From Streptomyces sp. AV19 (GTDB lineage Bacteria > Actinomycetota > Actinomycetes > Streptomycetales > Streptomycetaceae), in the NCBI RefSeq assembly GCF_015999245.1, contig NZ_JAEAMR010000009.1, positions 183,431-247,430 of the forward strand: DNA of 64,000 nt, written 5' to 3'. Position 1 is the first letter of the stretch. Every line of letters starts with the position of its first letter. Below are positions 48,492 to 57,084 of this stretch, piece after piece. A model generated the notes under the pieces. The model had not been told where the DNA came from and ran no database searches. It saw only the letters and a list, made by a program, of their open reading frames with translations. A program made the position numbers and the translations under genes.

Positions 48492-48788
48492 TCAGGCGTC
48501 GTGACCGGCGCAACGCTCCTCCGGCGCACACCGCCGCACCGATTCCGCGTAGATCAGGGCGTTGATCAGCCTGTAAGCCGTGGCAAGCGGCACCGTCCCC
48601 AAGTACACGTACGGCTCGCCACCGAGGGAAGCGCGACCTGTCAACTGCGGCCACGAATCCCTGTCTCCGACCCTGATGCCCAACTCCGCCAGCACTCGCC
48701 CCAGCATGAAAGCCGTGTCATCGGCCTTCTTCTTGCCCGCCAGGAAGGCGTCGGCCTGCTGCGCGGCTGCTTCGATGTCCGTGGTCAT
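48492..48788 (-). CDS. Small hypothetical protein next to an XRE/DUF5753 gene
   Basis: The protein has about 98 residues from ATG 48788; 48794 is an alternative. It is helical with ADAFLAGKKKADDTAFMLGRVLAELGIRVGD and a C-terminal Cys pair (RRCAPEERC). No family recognised. It sits 62 nt beyond the XRE gene stop on the same strand, so it could be its target or a co-transcribed partner. Similar small genes accompany DUF5753 regulators in many streptomycetes. Confidence 0.65.
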   Translation of the reverse strand: MTTDIEAAAQQADAFLAGKKKADDTAFMLGRVLAELGIRVGDRDSWPQLTGRASLGGEPYVYLGTVPLATAYRLINALIYAESVRRCAPEERCAGHDA

Positions 48789-48850
48789 GCGCACATCGTT
48801 GTGACATAAGTCTTGCCTGGTCCAGCTTTATTCGCGACGTCGCTTAAAGA

Positions 48851-49684
48851 TCAAGATCTGCAGGAGGACGCCCAATCCGCGAGCTTCTCCCTGGCCTGCT
48901 CCCCGAACACGGCATGAGCCTCGTGTGCGGCAAACTCATCCAGGTACGCGGAGATGTCTCTGTGATCCTTGAAGATGAGAACCCCTGTGGGTGTCTCCAC
49001 AGTGGCCATGCTGTCGCCGTAAACCGTGAAAACGCTCAGCGGACCCGGCTTCACATCGTGCCCTATCGGGATTACTCCGATGTGGACATTCGGCAGGTGC
49101 GTCAAGGACGCAAGGTGGTCGATCTGTACAGCCAGCACGTCGGGTGGAACGAGGGGCCACCTGACGGCCTGCTCGGTGAGGACGAACCTGAACTGCTTCG
49201 ACCTGTCGTAAAGGACGGCCTGACGTTCCAGCTTCTTGGCAACGGTCTTGGTCCGGTCTCCCGGAGCGTCCGCAATGCTTGCTCTCACATACTCCGGTGT
49301 GGCCAAGAGGCCCGTGATCATCGTTGGCAGAAAGTATCGGAGATCCGTGGAGGACTTCTCAAGGCCGGCCAGCTCGTTCTGTCGTTTGTCGAGCCCTCTG
49401 CGAAGCGAGGACCGGTCGTCCCGCCATTCGGTGTTCGCGATCCTCGCAAGGGCCGTGATCTCTGAAACAAGCTGCGCAGGAGCCTCAAGGGCCCGCAGTA
49501 TCAGCTCGACGTCGACAAGGTTCGGGGTTACCTTTCCGCTCTCGATGTTGCTGACCTTGGTCTGCGACATGTTGCAACGCCGAGCGAGCCGGACCTGGGA
49601 GAGTCCGGCTCGCTTGCGGAGTTGCCTCAGCGTCGCAGCCAGATCAGTCTTGGACTGGCCCAACTGCTCAGGTTCGAACGTCAA
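48851..49684 (-). CDS. XRE-type regulator with DUF5753 domain
   Basis: The 277-residue protein has an N-terminal HTH (AATLRQLRKRAGLSQVRLARRCNMSQTKVSNIESGK, residues 16-51) and a C-terminal DUF5753 domain (YFLPTMITGLLATPEYVRASI...FVLTEQAVRWPLVPPDVLAVQIDHLASL...). This is the classic Streptomyces regulator type partnered with small DUF397/DUF6879-like genes. It overlaps the DUF6879 gene by 17 nt. It may act as the antitoxin-like or repressor half of that gene set. Confidence 0.92.
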   Translation of the reverse strand: MTFEPEQLGQSKTDLAATLRQLRKRAGLSQVRLARRCNMSQTKVSNIESGKVTPNLVDVELILRALEAPAQLVSEITALARIANTEWRDDRSSLRRGLDKRQNELAGLEKSSTDLRYFLPTMITGLLATPEYVRASIADAPGDRTKTVAKKLERQAVLYDRSKQFRFVLTEQAVRWPLVPPDVLAVQIDHLASLTHLPNVHIGVIPIGHDVKPGPLSVFTVYGDSMATVETPTGVLIFKDHRDISAYLDEFAAHEAHAVFGEQAREKLADWASSCRS

Positions 49685-50195
49685 GGCCCTTCACGTACTC
49701 CTCAAAGGGCAGCGACTCGGCGAGCGCGGTCCGTTGGTACTCCCTGTACGGCTCCGGGTCGCCCTCGTACACTTCCCGGCCGACTTGCGTGCCGTCCGGC
49801 TCGTAATGCATGAGCACCACTTCCGAACGGTCGAACATCCAGAAGTCCTGGACCCCGTCCAGTGGGTTGTGCCTGTCGGTCACGTCCATGATCCGGATGT
49901 CTTCACCGGCCCATGCGTGGGGCTGGTAGTACATGAACTCGAACCAGAGGTATTGCGAGAGCGGACGGGTCACGATGTGCACCCTGCCCTTGCTCTTCCC
50001 CTCACGACGTACCCGCTTGAGGTCGTCGGTGTACTCGTTCGAGTAGGCGTGGGGGTCGATGCGTTCGCCCGCGAGGAACTGCCGGATCTCCTCCTCTTCC
50101 TGCGGCACGTTGTAGACCTGCAGGGTCTCCAACCGCCACGCCTCGGCCCGGAAGTTGAGGAACTTGGCTTCCCACAGCTCACCATCCAAGAGCAC
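49668..50195 (-). CDS. DUF6879 family protein
   Basis: The 175-residue protein (WEAKFLNFRAEAWRLETLQVYNVPQEEEEIRQFLAG...LWFEFMYYQPHAWAGEDIRIMDV...DFWMFDRSEVVLMHYEPDG; shown in parts) matches DUF6879 of streptomycetes. These proteins are encoded with XRE/DUF5753 regulators and small helper genes, and their function is unknown. It overlaps both neighbours, so the three genes form one operon. Confidence 0.85.
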   Translation of the reverse strand: MLLDGELWEAKFLNFRAEAWRLETLQVYNVPQEEEEIRQFLAGERIDPHAYSNEYTDDLKRVRREGKSKGRVHIVTRPLSQYLWFEFMYYQPHAWAGEDIRIMDVTDRHNPLDGVQDFWMFDRSEVVLMHYEPDGTQVGREVYEGDPEPYREYQRTALAESLPFEEYVKGLDVRT

Positions 50196-50385
50196 GGACA
50201 GCCTCCTTCAGTACGCTCTCGGGGATCTCCACGAGTCCTTCGCCCCGGGGAGTCGCGAAGGCGTTGGACACCTCGCCCTGCACAAGAATGGAACCCGTGT
50301 CCATCCGGTAGACGTTGGGGCAATCGTTCTTGTTGCAGTTCCCGGAGCCATTCCCCGTGAGCCGCGTCAGCCCCTCACGCGCCAT
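50179..50385 (-). CDS. Small Cys-containing protein of the XRE/DUF6879 operon
   Basis: The 68-residue protein starts at ATG 50385 (MAREGLTRLTGNGSGNCNKNDC). Cys17 and Cys22 in GNCNKNDCPNVYRMDTGSIL resemble the small proteins (DUF397-type size) that accompany DUF5753 regulators. It overlaps the DUF6879 gene by 17 nt. It is the likely operon leader gene. A longer ATG at 50457 is less likely. Function unknown. Confidence 0.75.
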   Translation of the reverse strand: MAREGLTRLTGNGSGNCNKNDCPNVYRMDTGSILVQGEVSNAFATPRGEGLVEIPESVLKEAVRALGW

Positions 50386-50639
50386 GGTCCACCCCTCTCG
50401 GCAGGGCCCGCCCCTGCCCTGGGACGACGCTAGGGGAATCGAGACGAAACCGTCCATGCGGGAACGCCGATATTCACGAAGTCGGGTAGATGATCAACGG
50501 TGAAGCCAAAGAGGCCGGTCAGGAAGCTTTCCCGAACCGGGCGCCTTCCCGGCCGTCATGCGCCCCCGCCGAACGCGAAGGCGGCGCTGCTCCCGCGTCG
50601 ACAGAGACCGCACTGCCGGGAACTTGAGCTCCGGGACCC

Positions 50640-50800
50640 GGGCAGTGCATGCAGCAGTGTCCGGAACCGGACCTCCACCGTGACCAAGACCTGAGGATCG
50701 AGCACTGCCGTGGAGGGGCGCGCCGTCCCCGACGCCCTCGCGTCCGTCGATCATTTCATCGACGAGCAGGGGAAGTTGGGCCCCAAGGGAGATCCCGGAA
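50640..50800 (+). pseudogene. Frameshifted Uma2 (DUF820) relic
   Basis: QCMQQCPEPDLHRDQDLRIEHCRGG and, after a +1 shift at about 50715, RAVPDALASVDHFIDEQGKLGPKG match the middle of the intact Uma2 protein of module A (QCMQQRPDLDLHRDQGLRVEKYRRG; RAIPDGILAPVDHFVDERGEW). Both ends of the gene are missing. It lies immediately beyond the 3' end of the phosphotransferase gene. Confidence 0.7.
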
Positions 50801-50810
50801 CCGGCCGGAA

Positions 50811-51569
50811 TCACTTTGGGTACGGAACAATCGAAGAAGTACGCTGGCTGGAAGTGATCGCGGCGAGCCGTCGCCGGGCATAGGCGGGCTCGATGCTCCA
50901 GCTACAGGCAGCTTCCCAGGCGTTGACCGCGGCTTGCGCCACCCGAAGGCGGTCCGGGGGAAGTCCGGGATCAGGGAGATCCGCAAGATCGAGATCAACA
51001 TGGTCGACCCGGGCTTCATCCCAGTCCAGGAACCCCACGCCCTCTTCAGTAACGCGAATGTTCCCCACGCCCGGATCACCGTGAACCACGGCTTGCGGAA
51101 CGTCTGCCATGCCCCGCCACGCTCGCCGACAGGCGTCCACGGCAGCCTCGGGCATCGCGGAGAGATCCACATCCCCGCCGTGCTCCCGGAACAAGAGTTC
51201 TGTGCTGGAGCAGAACCCCGGACGCTGCGGCCAGCCCTTCGTGAGCGCGTGCATACGACTCAGCTCGGCGGCGACGCGGGCCCAGTCCCCCTGAACCGGA
51301 GGCCGACCCTCCATCCAGCGTTGCACCACCACACCATGCAGGTGACGCCGACCGTCCAGACAAGGAACCACTGTCGGGACCGAAAAGCCGTGGTGACCGA
51401 GAAACACCAGAAGGTCCAGCTCCCAGTCCAAGGCCGCGCTCCCGCGGCGGGTGCGTCGCGCCACGAGCCTTTCCCCCTTGCGCCTGAGCTCGAGCACCTC
51501 GTTGCGATGACCTCCGCCAAGACGCCCGACGACATCTACCTCGCCCCACGCGTGAAGAAGACTGAGCAC
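50811..51569 (-). CDS. Aminoglycoside-phosphotransferase (APH)-fold kinase
   Basis: The 252-residue APH-type kinase has the catalytic loop VVHGDPGVGNIRV (about residue 161) and the metal-binding GFLDWDEARVDHVDLDLADL (about 179). The N-lobe is short, with GHRNEVLELRRKGERLVARRTRR holding the ATP-site Lys/Arg region. APH-fold proteins include antibiotic, homoserine, choline and unknown kinases. No resistance function can be claimed. The GTG start at 51569 is tentative. Its 3' end touches the Uma2 relic. Confidence 0.8.
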   Translation of the reverse strand: MLSLLHAWGEVDVVGRLGGGHRNEVLELRRKGERLVARRTRRGSAALDWELDLLVFLGHHGFSVPTVVPCLDGRRHLHGVVVQRWMEGRPPVQGDWARVAAELSRMHALTKGWPQRPGFCSSTELLFREHGGDVDLSAMPEAAVDACRRAWRGMADVPQAVVHGDPGVGNIRVTEEGVGFLDWDEARVDHVDLDLADLPDPGLPPDRLRVAQAAVNAWEAACSWSIEPAYARRRLAAITSSQRTSSIVPYPK

Positions 51570-51969
51570 CTCCGCATTGTCCCCCGACAGCAGACAGTGC
51601 CATCAGCATCTGCTCCGGAGCACCGACGCCTCGGCCCGCCGGCCCCGACTTCTCCAGAAGACCTGACGGGCGACGGCGTCCGGCCATCCGTTGCGCGAGT
51701 GTCGGCGCCATCCATACGACGGCCACGGGACACGGCATGCGTCAGTGGCGCCTCTGCCGTGGTGCGGCGCAGTGGCGACGAGTCGCGTCGGAGCGGAAAA
51801 GCCGTTGATGCGGGGCTCGACGAGGGGCCTCATGACAGTCCGGACGGGGCGGGCGAAGACATCGCCCAGCTCAAGGACGTAACAGTGCACACCGCACAGC
51901 ACATCACCACGTGCAGATCCGGGCGGCGAGGGCGGGTCAGGGGTTTCCACTTGTTCGCTGTCGACGGCG
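51570..51969. other. 400-bp gene-poor stretch between the kinase and module B
   Basis: No coding region can be supported. Long minus-strand frames (e.g. 51603-52082) lack recognisable similarity and run into the repeat. Probably decayed sequence at the edge of the duplicated module. Confidence 0.45.
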
Positions 51970-52221
51970 CTTGAGTTCCGGGATCCGAGGGGCGGGATCC
52001 GAGCGCTTCTTTTAAGGAATGGTGGGTAGTTGAACCCACCCACCCACCCTCCGTGTGCGCGCTCAAGCGCGCGCATACCCACGGGAGGTTCACGGCGTGT
52101 GGCCGGTTTGCGACATGCTGTCGCCAGGCCCTAGCGTGCGCAGCAACAAACGACCCCGGCAGGTGCTACCAACACCAAAACCGGGGTCTCACCGACGAGA
52201 TCGAGTCTGGAGTCGATCCCG
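51970..52221 (+). repeat. Duplicated module leader, copy B, with four CCC runs
   Basis: This is the inverted counterpart of 32597-32852, nearly identical from CTTGAGTTCCGGGATCC to the ATG of the HTH gene. It has four CCC runs at 52035-52049 (G-quadruplex on the minus strand), the GGTGGGT-loop-ACCCACC hairpin, GCGCGC-TCAA-GCGCGC and the GTCGCCAGGCCCTAGCGTGC block. Confidence 0.85.
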
Positions 52222-53097
52222 ATGGCTGACGCCTACCCTAACGCCCCCACGCCCCTCATGGCCCGTTCCGGCTTCGGCAAGCGCTCCGCGCCAGATCAAG
52301 CCCCGCGCCGCAAGGACGACTTCGCGCACCTGCCGCCCCGTGAGGCGTCGGTCGCGGCCTTCATCGACCGGCTCCCTGAAGGCGCGGCGATCGACGGCAA
52401 ATCGCTGGCCGCCCAGCTGCCCGCCTACGGACAGGCCGCCTGCCTGACCGCGCTGCGGAGGCTCTCCGAAGCCGGTCACCTGCGGCGCTTCACCGAACAC
52501 CTCAAGAGTGAAGACGGAAGCTCGCGTTGGGTGACGCGGACGTTCTTCTCGCGGACGCCGCGCGACGACGCGTGATGGGAGGCCGTACGGGTCGGGGACG
52601 TGCCGCGGGAAGCCCCTCCGGCTCAGGCCCCGGCGCCGGAGCCGTCCCGCCCCCGCGCATACCGCCTCCTCGCCTCCCTCGGCCGCACAGACCCCCGCAT
52701 GACGCTGTCCGCCGCCGACTGCGCGGCCCTCGCGCCGCTGGCCGAGCCGTGGTTCGAGCGCGGCGTCACGGACGAGGAGTTCGTCCGGGCCATGACGGGC
52801 CAGCTGCCGCCCGAGGTCCTGCACGCCGCCGGCCTCGCCCGCCGCCGTCTTCACGACAAGCTGCCACCGGAAGTGGAAGCAGCCGCCCCCGAGCGGCGGC
52901 CTCACATGCTCCTCGAATGCGTCGTCTGCCGCGACCCCGGCCCCTCCGAGGCCCTCCCCGGCGGCATCTGCCGCACCTGCCGCGGCGAGACCCCACCCCG
53001 CCCCGACCCCTGCCGCACCCTCGCCGACGCCGTCCACGCCCACGTCGACGAACTCCGGACCATCAACCGCCGACGCGAAAGGAAGGCACGCACATGA
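52222..53097 (+). pseudogene. HTH / zinc-ribbon gene of module B, broken by an in-frame TGA
   Basis: The first 117 codons (MADAYPNAPTPLMARSGFGK... to TPRDDA) are nearly identical to copy A. At 52573-52575 TGA replaces the TGG of copy A (DDA-WW-EAV becomes DDA-stop-W-EAV). The frame then continues without further lesion to the zinc ribbon CVVCRDPGPSEALPGGICRTC and a stop at 53095-53097, overlapping the Uma2 start as in copy A. A single nonsense mutation, or a sequencing error or readthrough, would explain this. Confidence 0.8.
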
Positions 53098-53684
53098 CCG
53101 CCGTGCACGACGCAGCCAAGCGCCCTCCACCGTTCCTCATCGAGGATTTCGAGGAACTCGCCAGTAAAACTCGCGACACTGTGCGCCTGGAGCTCATCGA
53201 CGGAAGGATCGAGGTCAAGCCGGTGCCGGACGGGACCCACAGCGAGATCGTCGCGTGGCTTCAGAATGCATGCAGGGAGCAGCGGGCCGACAGGTGGCTG
53301 TACGCGGGCGTCGGCCTGCGGGTCGGGGACGGCCTCACGGGGCGCGCGATCGCGGACGGAGTCCTCGCTCCTCGCGGGCACTTCGCCGGCCACGGCGAGT
53401 GGTCGGACCCCGAGGGCATTCCGATGGTGGTGGCGGTCACCTCGAAATACGCAGACGCCGTCCGGCGCGACCGGACGACAAAGGCCCTCGGATATGCCGC
53501 AGCCGGCATTCCCCTCTACCTTCTGGTCGACCGCGACCGGCGTATGGTCACTGTCTATTCCAAGCCTTGGAACGGGGAGTACCTGAGCATTCGGTCGCGC
53601 CCCTACGGGGAATCCGTCCGGCTCCCCGACCCGGTCGGCTTCACCTTGCCGACCGAGGAGCTGAAGAAGGCCACCGGTGACTGA
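53094..53684 (+). CDS. Uma2-family protein of module B with a lost active-site Glu
   Basis: The 196-residue paralogue of the Uma2 protein at 31074 shares MTAVHDA, VRLELIDGRIEVKPVPDG, GYAAAGIPLYLLVDRD. Two putative active-site positions differ from copy A: PD of RAIPDG becomes AD (RAIADG), and Glu of MVVEVTS becomes Ala (MVVAVTS). It is probably an inactive nuclease or a diverged binding protein. It starts in an ATGA overlap with the interrupted HTH gene and ends just before an inverted repeat. Confidence 0.82.
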   Translation: MTAVHDAAKRPPPFLIEDFEELASKTRDTVRLELIDGRIEVKPVPDGTHSEIVAWLQNACREQRADRWLYAGVGLRVGDGLTGRAIADGVLAPRGHFAGHGEWSDPEGIPMVVAVTSKYADAVRRDRTTKALGYAAAGIPLYLLVDRDRRMVTVYSKPWNGEYLSIRSRPYGESVRLPDPVGFTLPTEELKKATGD

Positions 53685-53703
53685 CGCCGACCGACGGTGA
53701 AAG

Positions 53704-53762
53704 CGGGCACTTTGGGTGTGCGCCGCCGTGGCGCCGGGCCGGTTGCACACCCAAATTGCCCG
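53704..53762. terminator. 18-bp inverted repeat between Uma2-B and the GHKL protein gene
   Basis: CGGGCACTTTGGGTGTGC (53704-53721) and GCACACCCAAATTGCCCG (53745-53762) pair with one mismatch around 23 nt. It is likely a terminator for the convergent genes, or an element end. Confidence 0.55.
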
Positions 53763-53856
53763 TAATTCAGCGATGAACGACCACGCGCCACCCAGCCCGC
53801 ACATCCACCACTTCCGTCACACGGCCGGAGGCCCGACCGCCCCCGGCCGCCCCCCG

Positions 53857-56800
53857 TCAGTCGAACCACCGATCCCGCGCCAGCTCCCCCGTCCGTGACG
53901 GGTCCTCCAGGAGCGCCGCCGCCTCGAAGCGGCGGGACCAGTGGCCCGCCGCCCACGCCAGGCCGGCGGCCACACCCTCCAGGGTGGTGGCGTGCAGGAC
54001 GCCGTCCGGGCCCAGGCGCCAGTCCAAGTGGACGCCGCCGACAGTGAGTTCGTCGTGCTCGATGTACGTCGTGGGAGCGGACGGGAGGAGGACGCGGACG
54101 CCGTCGGGAACCTCCCTCAAGAGGCCCTCGCCCGCCTCCACGGGGGCCTCGACCGCCCCGCTCAGGCGGCGCACCTGCAGTAGTTCCGCCAAGTCCCCCG
54201 CCAGCGACGGCCGTACGGGCAGCAGGGCCAGCCCGCCGGCCAGCGGCAGCAGGTCCGGCGCGTCCGCGACCAGCGCGTCCGCCGCGTCGACCACGCGCAC
54301 CGAGCCGTCGACGACCGCCCGCAGCTCGTCGGGGAGGGTCACCTCGTCCGGGTCGAGGGAGGCCAAGGAGGAGTAGAGCGCGTGGAGTCGGGACGGGCGC
54401 ACCGGGCGGTCCGGGTCCGCGAGGCGGGCCAGCAGTTCCGCCGCCCCGCCCGGCTCGTCCAGCAGCGCCGCGACGGACGTGCGGACGCCCAGGGCACGCA
54501 GCACCTGCTCGTCGGCGAAACCCGTCGCGTCCGCCTCCTCGTACAGGCCCTCCAGCAGCGGGTCGCCACCGGACGCCCGCAGGCCGGCCGGGCGGCGGCC
54601 GTCGAGGACGGGGTGGCCGCGCAGCCACCAGGCGGTGTACGGGCGGACGGACTCCGTCGTGCCGTCGGGGAGCAGGATGCGGACGGGGGCGGTCAGGGCG
54701 TCGCGCAGCGGCGGTTCGGCGAGGAGGGCGAGGACCTGCGGCCAGGCGTCGTCGTCGACGAGGTCGAGGTCGCGGACGGCGACGAGCTCGGTCACGACCG
54801 GGGGCACGGGCGTGTGCGGGAGCCGGTCGAGGACGTCCTCGCACCAGACGTCCACGGCGTCGAGCAGGCCCGCGTCGTCCGGCTCGGGGAAGTCGCCGTC
54901 GCGCGGCTCCAGTTCGTCGGGGTCGAGGACGACGTCGGTGGCGCGGACGAGGGCGAAGTTCGCGAGGACACCGACGGCGGTCAGCGGCTGCTCGCCCCAG
55001 CGAGCGGTCAACTCCGCGTCACAGGCGGCGAGTTCGCCGGGGCGGATGACCTGGTCGAACGGGCTGCCCGGGTAGACGAGTTCACCGGCGGGGGCCAGTT
55101 CGCCGTCCTCGTCGGGGAGGGCGAGCGCGGCGAGCCAGGGCTCGTCGCCGGGGGCGAGGTTCGCGTCGCGGACCAGGGCGAGGACGGTGTCCACGAGCTC
55201 GTCGTGGCCGAGCGCGTCCTCGTCCCACGCCTCGTCCGCCTCCAGGGAGTTGGCGACGGCCGCACGGATCTGAGGGGTCGTCAGGATCGCGCGCGGCGAG
55301 GCCGGGGTGGCGCCGAGCTTCTCCAGCAGCGGGTGGGCGGCGTCGGGGTGGACGACCTTCAGCCCGAGGCGGGACAGCCGCTCGGCGTCGTCGCCGTCCC
55401 GGGGCGGCAGCAGGACCTGACGGGGGCCGACGGCCGTGCGCCGGCCGTCGGCGAGCGGGACGGGCAGGCCGGTCAGCCGGTCCGGGTCCACCCCGGCGAG
55501 GCTCTCGTAGAGCCGCCGCCACCACTCTGCGGGGCGCTCGACGCCCGCGAGGCGGTCGATCGCCTCGCCCAGCGGCACCCGGGCCACGCCCAGCGCGCGC
55601 AGCTCGGGGCGGCGCTCCAGCCCGGCGGGGACCAGGCCGCGGAAGAGCTCGCCGAGGACGGCGACGGTCTCCGCCCCCGCGCCCTCCACGATCTCCGCCT
55701 CGGCGGGCCGCAGGGCGTACGGCTCCTCCCCCTCGGGGGCGGGCGCGGCGCCCGGCAGGAACGGGACGCGCGGCAGCCGCTCCAGGACGAGGCTGCGCAG
55801 CTCGGCGTCCAGCGGGCTCTGCGCCAGCGGGGACGGGACGAGGTCGAGCGTGCCGGCCGAGACAGGGTGCCAGTCGCGTACCAGCGCGGCGTACGCCTCG
55901 GCGGCGCGGCCGGTGAGGAAGTCGGTCAGCGGGCCGGGCGCGGTGTGGCGGCGGGTCGGCTCCAGCGGGAAGGTGGCGATCAACAGGCCGGGCAGGCCGA
56001 GGGGTTCGTCCGTGGGGGTCGGGGCGTGCAGCACCGGGGAAGTGCGGGGGCGGGCGGGGGTGCCGTCCGCGGCGACCGGGACGGCCCAGGTCACGGACCA
56101 GTTGGGGCGCAGGCGTTCCTCGACGGGCCGGTCGGCGAGGAGGGCGCCGTCGAGCCGCCCGCCGGCGCGTTCCACCCTCCAGCGGACGGGCGTGCCGGGG
56201 CGGGCGCTGTCGTCGACGACGACGTGCCGGCCGTCGTCCTCCTGACGGCTCGTCAGGACGCGGGGTGCGGCGCCGTCCGGCGTTTCGACGACGACCTCCC
56301 GCAGGCCCGGCAGGGCCAGCAGCAGCGCGTCGTCGATCCCGGCGAGGAGGCGCTCGGCGAGGTCCTGCGCGGCGCCGTCGCGCAGGGGCAGGACGACGAC
56401 GGTGTCGTAGCCGTCGGGGGCGGTGCCCTCGGCGGGGAACGGGAGGCGGAGCAGCGGGACGTGCCCGTCGCGGCGGCGGATCTCCTCGGCGAGGGCGGGC
56501 TGCGCCGCCTCCTCCGCCAGCGCGCGGGCCTCGGCGAGGGACCAGCGGACGCCGCCGTGGCGGCCGAGGACGGCGGGCTCGTCGCTGACGGCGAGGACGG
56601 CGGCGAAGCCGACGCCGAAGCGGCCGGCCGTGTCCTGCTGGTCGCGCTTGGCCGAGGCGCGCAGCGTCGAGAGCGACTCGGCGCCGGCGGCGTCGAGGGG
56701 GGCTCCGGTGTTGGCGGCCGCGAGGACGGCGGGGCCGTCGTCGGTCGCCGTGCGCAGGGTGAGGCGGAGGCGGCCGGGGACGCCGGCGCGGGACGCCGCG

Positions 56801-57006
56801 TCGGCGGCGTTCTGGGCGAGTTCGACGACGAGCCGGTCGCGGTAGCCGCCGAGGGCGAGGTCCTCCTCGGCGTTGGCGTCCTCGCGGAAGCGGGCCGGGG
56901 AGGCGGCCCAGGCGGTGAGGACGCCTCGGCGGAGGGGGGCGGTGCGGAAGGGGTCGGCGGGGGTGTGTGTCGTACCGGTGCCGGTGGCGTTGCCGCTTCC
57001 GCTCAC
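53857..57006 (-). CDS. Large sacsin/Hsp90-like GHKL ATPase
   Basis: The 1049-residue protein has an N-terminal GHKL ATP-binding domain: VVELAQNAADAASRAG (N box, about residues 58-73), LRASAKRDQQDTAGRFGVGFAAVLAVSDEP (G boxes, about 115-145). The rest, about 850 residues, is an uncharacterised multi-domain region with no Hsp90 C-terminal sequence. Actinobacterial proteins of this type are annotated as sacsin N-terminal ATP-binding-like. They may be chaperone-like ATPases; the physiological role is unknown. The GTG at 57006 follows GAGGAG; a longer start at 57162 runs through a repeat. The neighbours (DUF3027, MFS, mqn genes) are backbone genes, so it is probably not a defence island gene. Confidence 0.85.
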   Translation of the reverse strand: MSGSGNATGTGTTHTPADPFRTAPLRRGVLTAWAASPARFREDANAEEDLALGGYRDRLVVELAQNAADAASRAGVPGRLRLTLRTATDDGPAVLAAANTGAPLDAAGAESLSTLRASAKRDQQDTAGRFGVGFAAVLAVSDEPAVLGRHGGVRWSLAEARALAEEAAQPALAEEIRRRDGHVPLLRLPFPAEGTAPDGYDTVVVLPLRDGAAQDLAERLLAGIDDALLLALPGLREVVVETPDGAAPRVLTSRQEDDGRHVVVDDSARPGTPVRWRVERAGGRLDGALLADRPVEERLRPNWSVTWAVPVAADGTPARPRTSPVLHAPTPTDEPLGLPGLLIATFPLEPTRRHTAPGPLTDFLTGRAAEAYAALVRDWHPVSAGTLDLVPSPLAQSPLDAELRSLVLERLPRVPFLPGAAPAPEGEEPYALRPAEAEIVEGAGAETVAVLGELFRGLVPAGLERRPELRALGVARVPLGEAIDRLAGVERPAEWWRRLYESLAGVDPDRLTGLPVPLADGRRTAVGPRQVLLPPRDGDDAERLSRLGLKVVHPDAAHPLLEKLGATPASPRAILTTPQIRAAVANSLEADEAWDEDALGHDELVDTVLALVRDANLAPGDEPWLAALALPDEDGELAPAGELVYPGSPFDQVIRPGELAACDAELTARWGEQPLTAVGVLANFALVRATDVVLDPDELEPRDGDFPEPDDAGLLDAVDVWCEDVLDRLPHTPVPPVVTELVAVRDLDLVDDDAWPQVLALLAEPPLRDALTAPVRILLPDGTTESVRPYTAWWLRGHPVLDGRRPAGLRASGGDPLLEGLYEEADATGFADEQVLRALGVRTSVAALLDEPGGAAELLARLADPDRPVRPSRLHALYSSLASLDPDEVTLPDELRAVVDGSVRVVDAADALVADAPDLLPLAGGLALLPVRPSLAGDLAELLQVRRLSGAVEAPVEAGEGLLREVPDGVRVLLPSAPTTYIEHDELTVGGVHLDWRLGPDGVLHATTLEGVAAGLAWAAGHWSRRFEAAALLEDPSRTGELARDRWFD

Positions 57007-57084
57007 GTCGTTCGTCTCCTCTGGGTCGTGGTCCAGGGGTGAACGTACCGTGCGGGTGGGGTGGTGAGGGGGGAGGGTGCGGGT

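Noticed and set aside
51603..52082. Minus-strand frame upstream of the APH-fold kinase
   Set aside because: It runs across the module-B leader repeat, has no recognisable motif and no start with a ribosome-binding site.
53857..57006. GHKL protein as part of an anti-phage island
   Set aside because: Neighbours are conserved backbone genes (DUF3027, MFS, DUF2771, mqnB/mqnD), and no other defence-type gene is adjacent.
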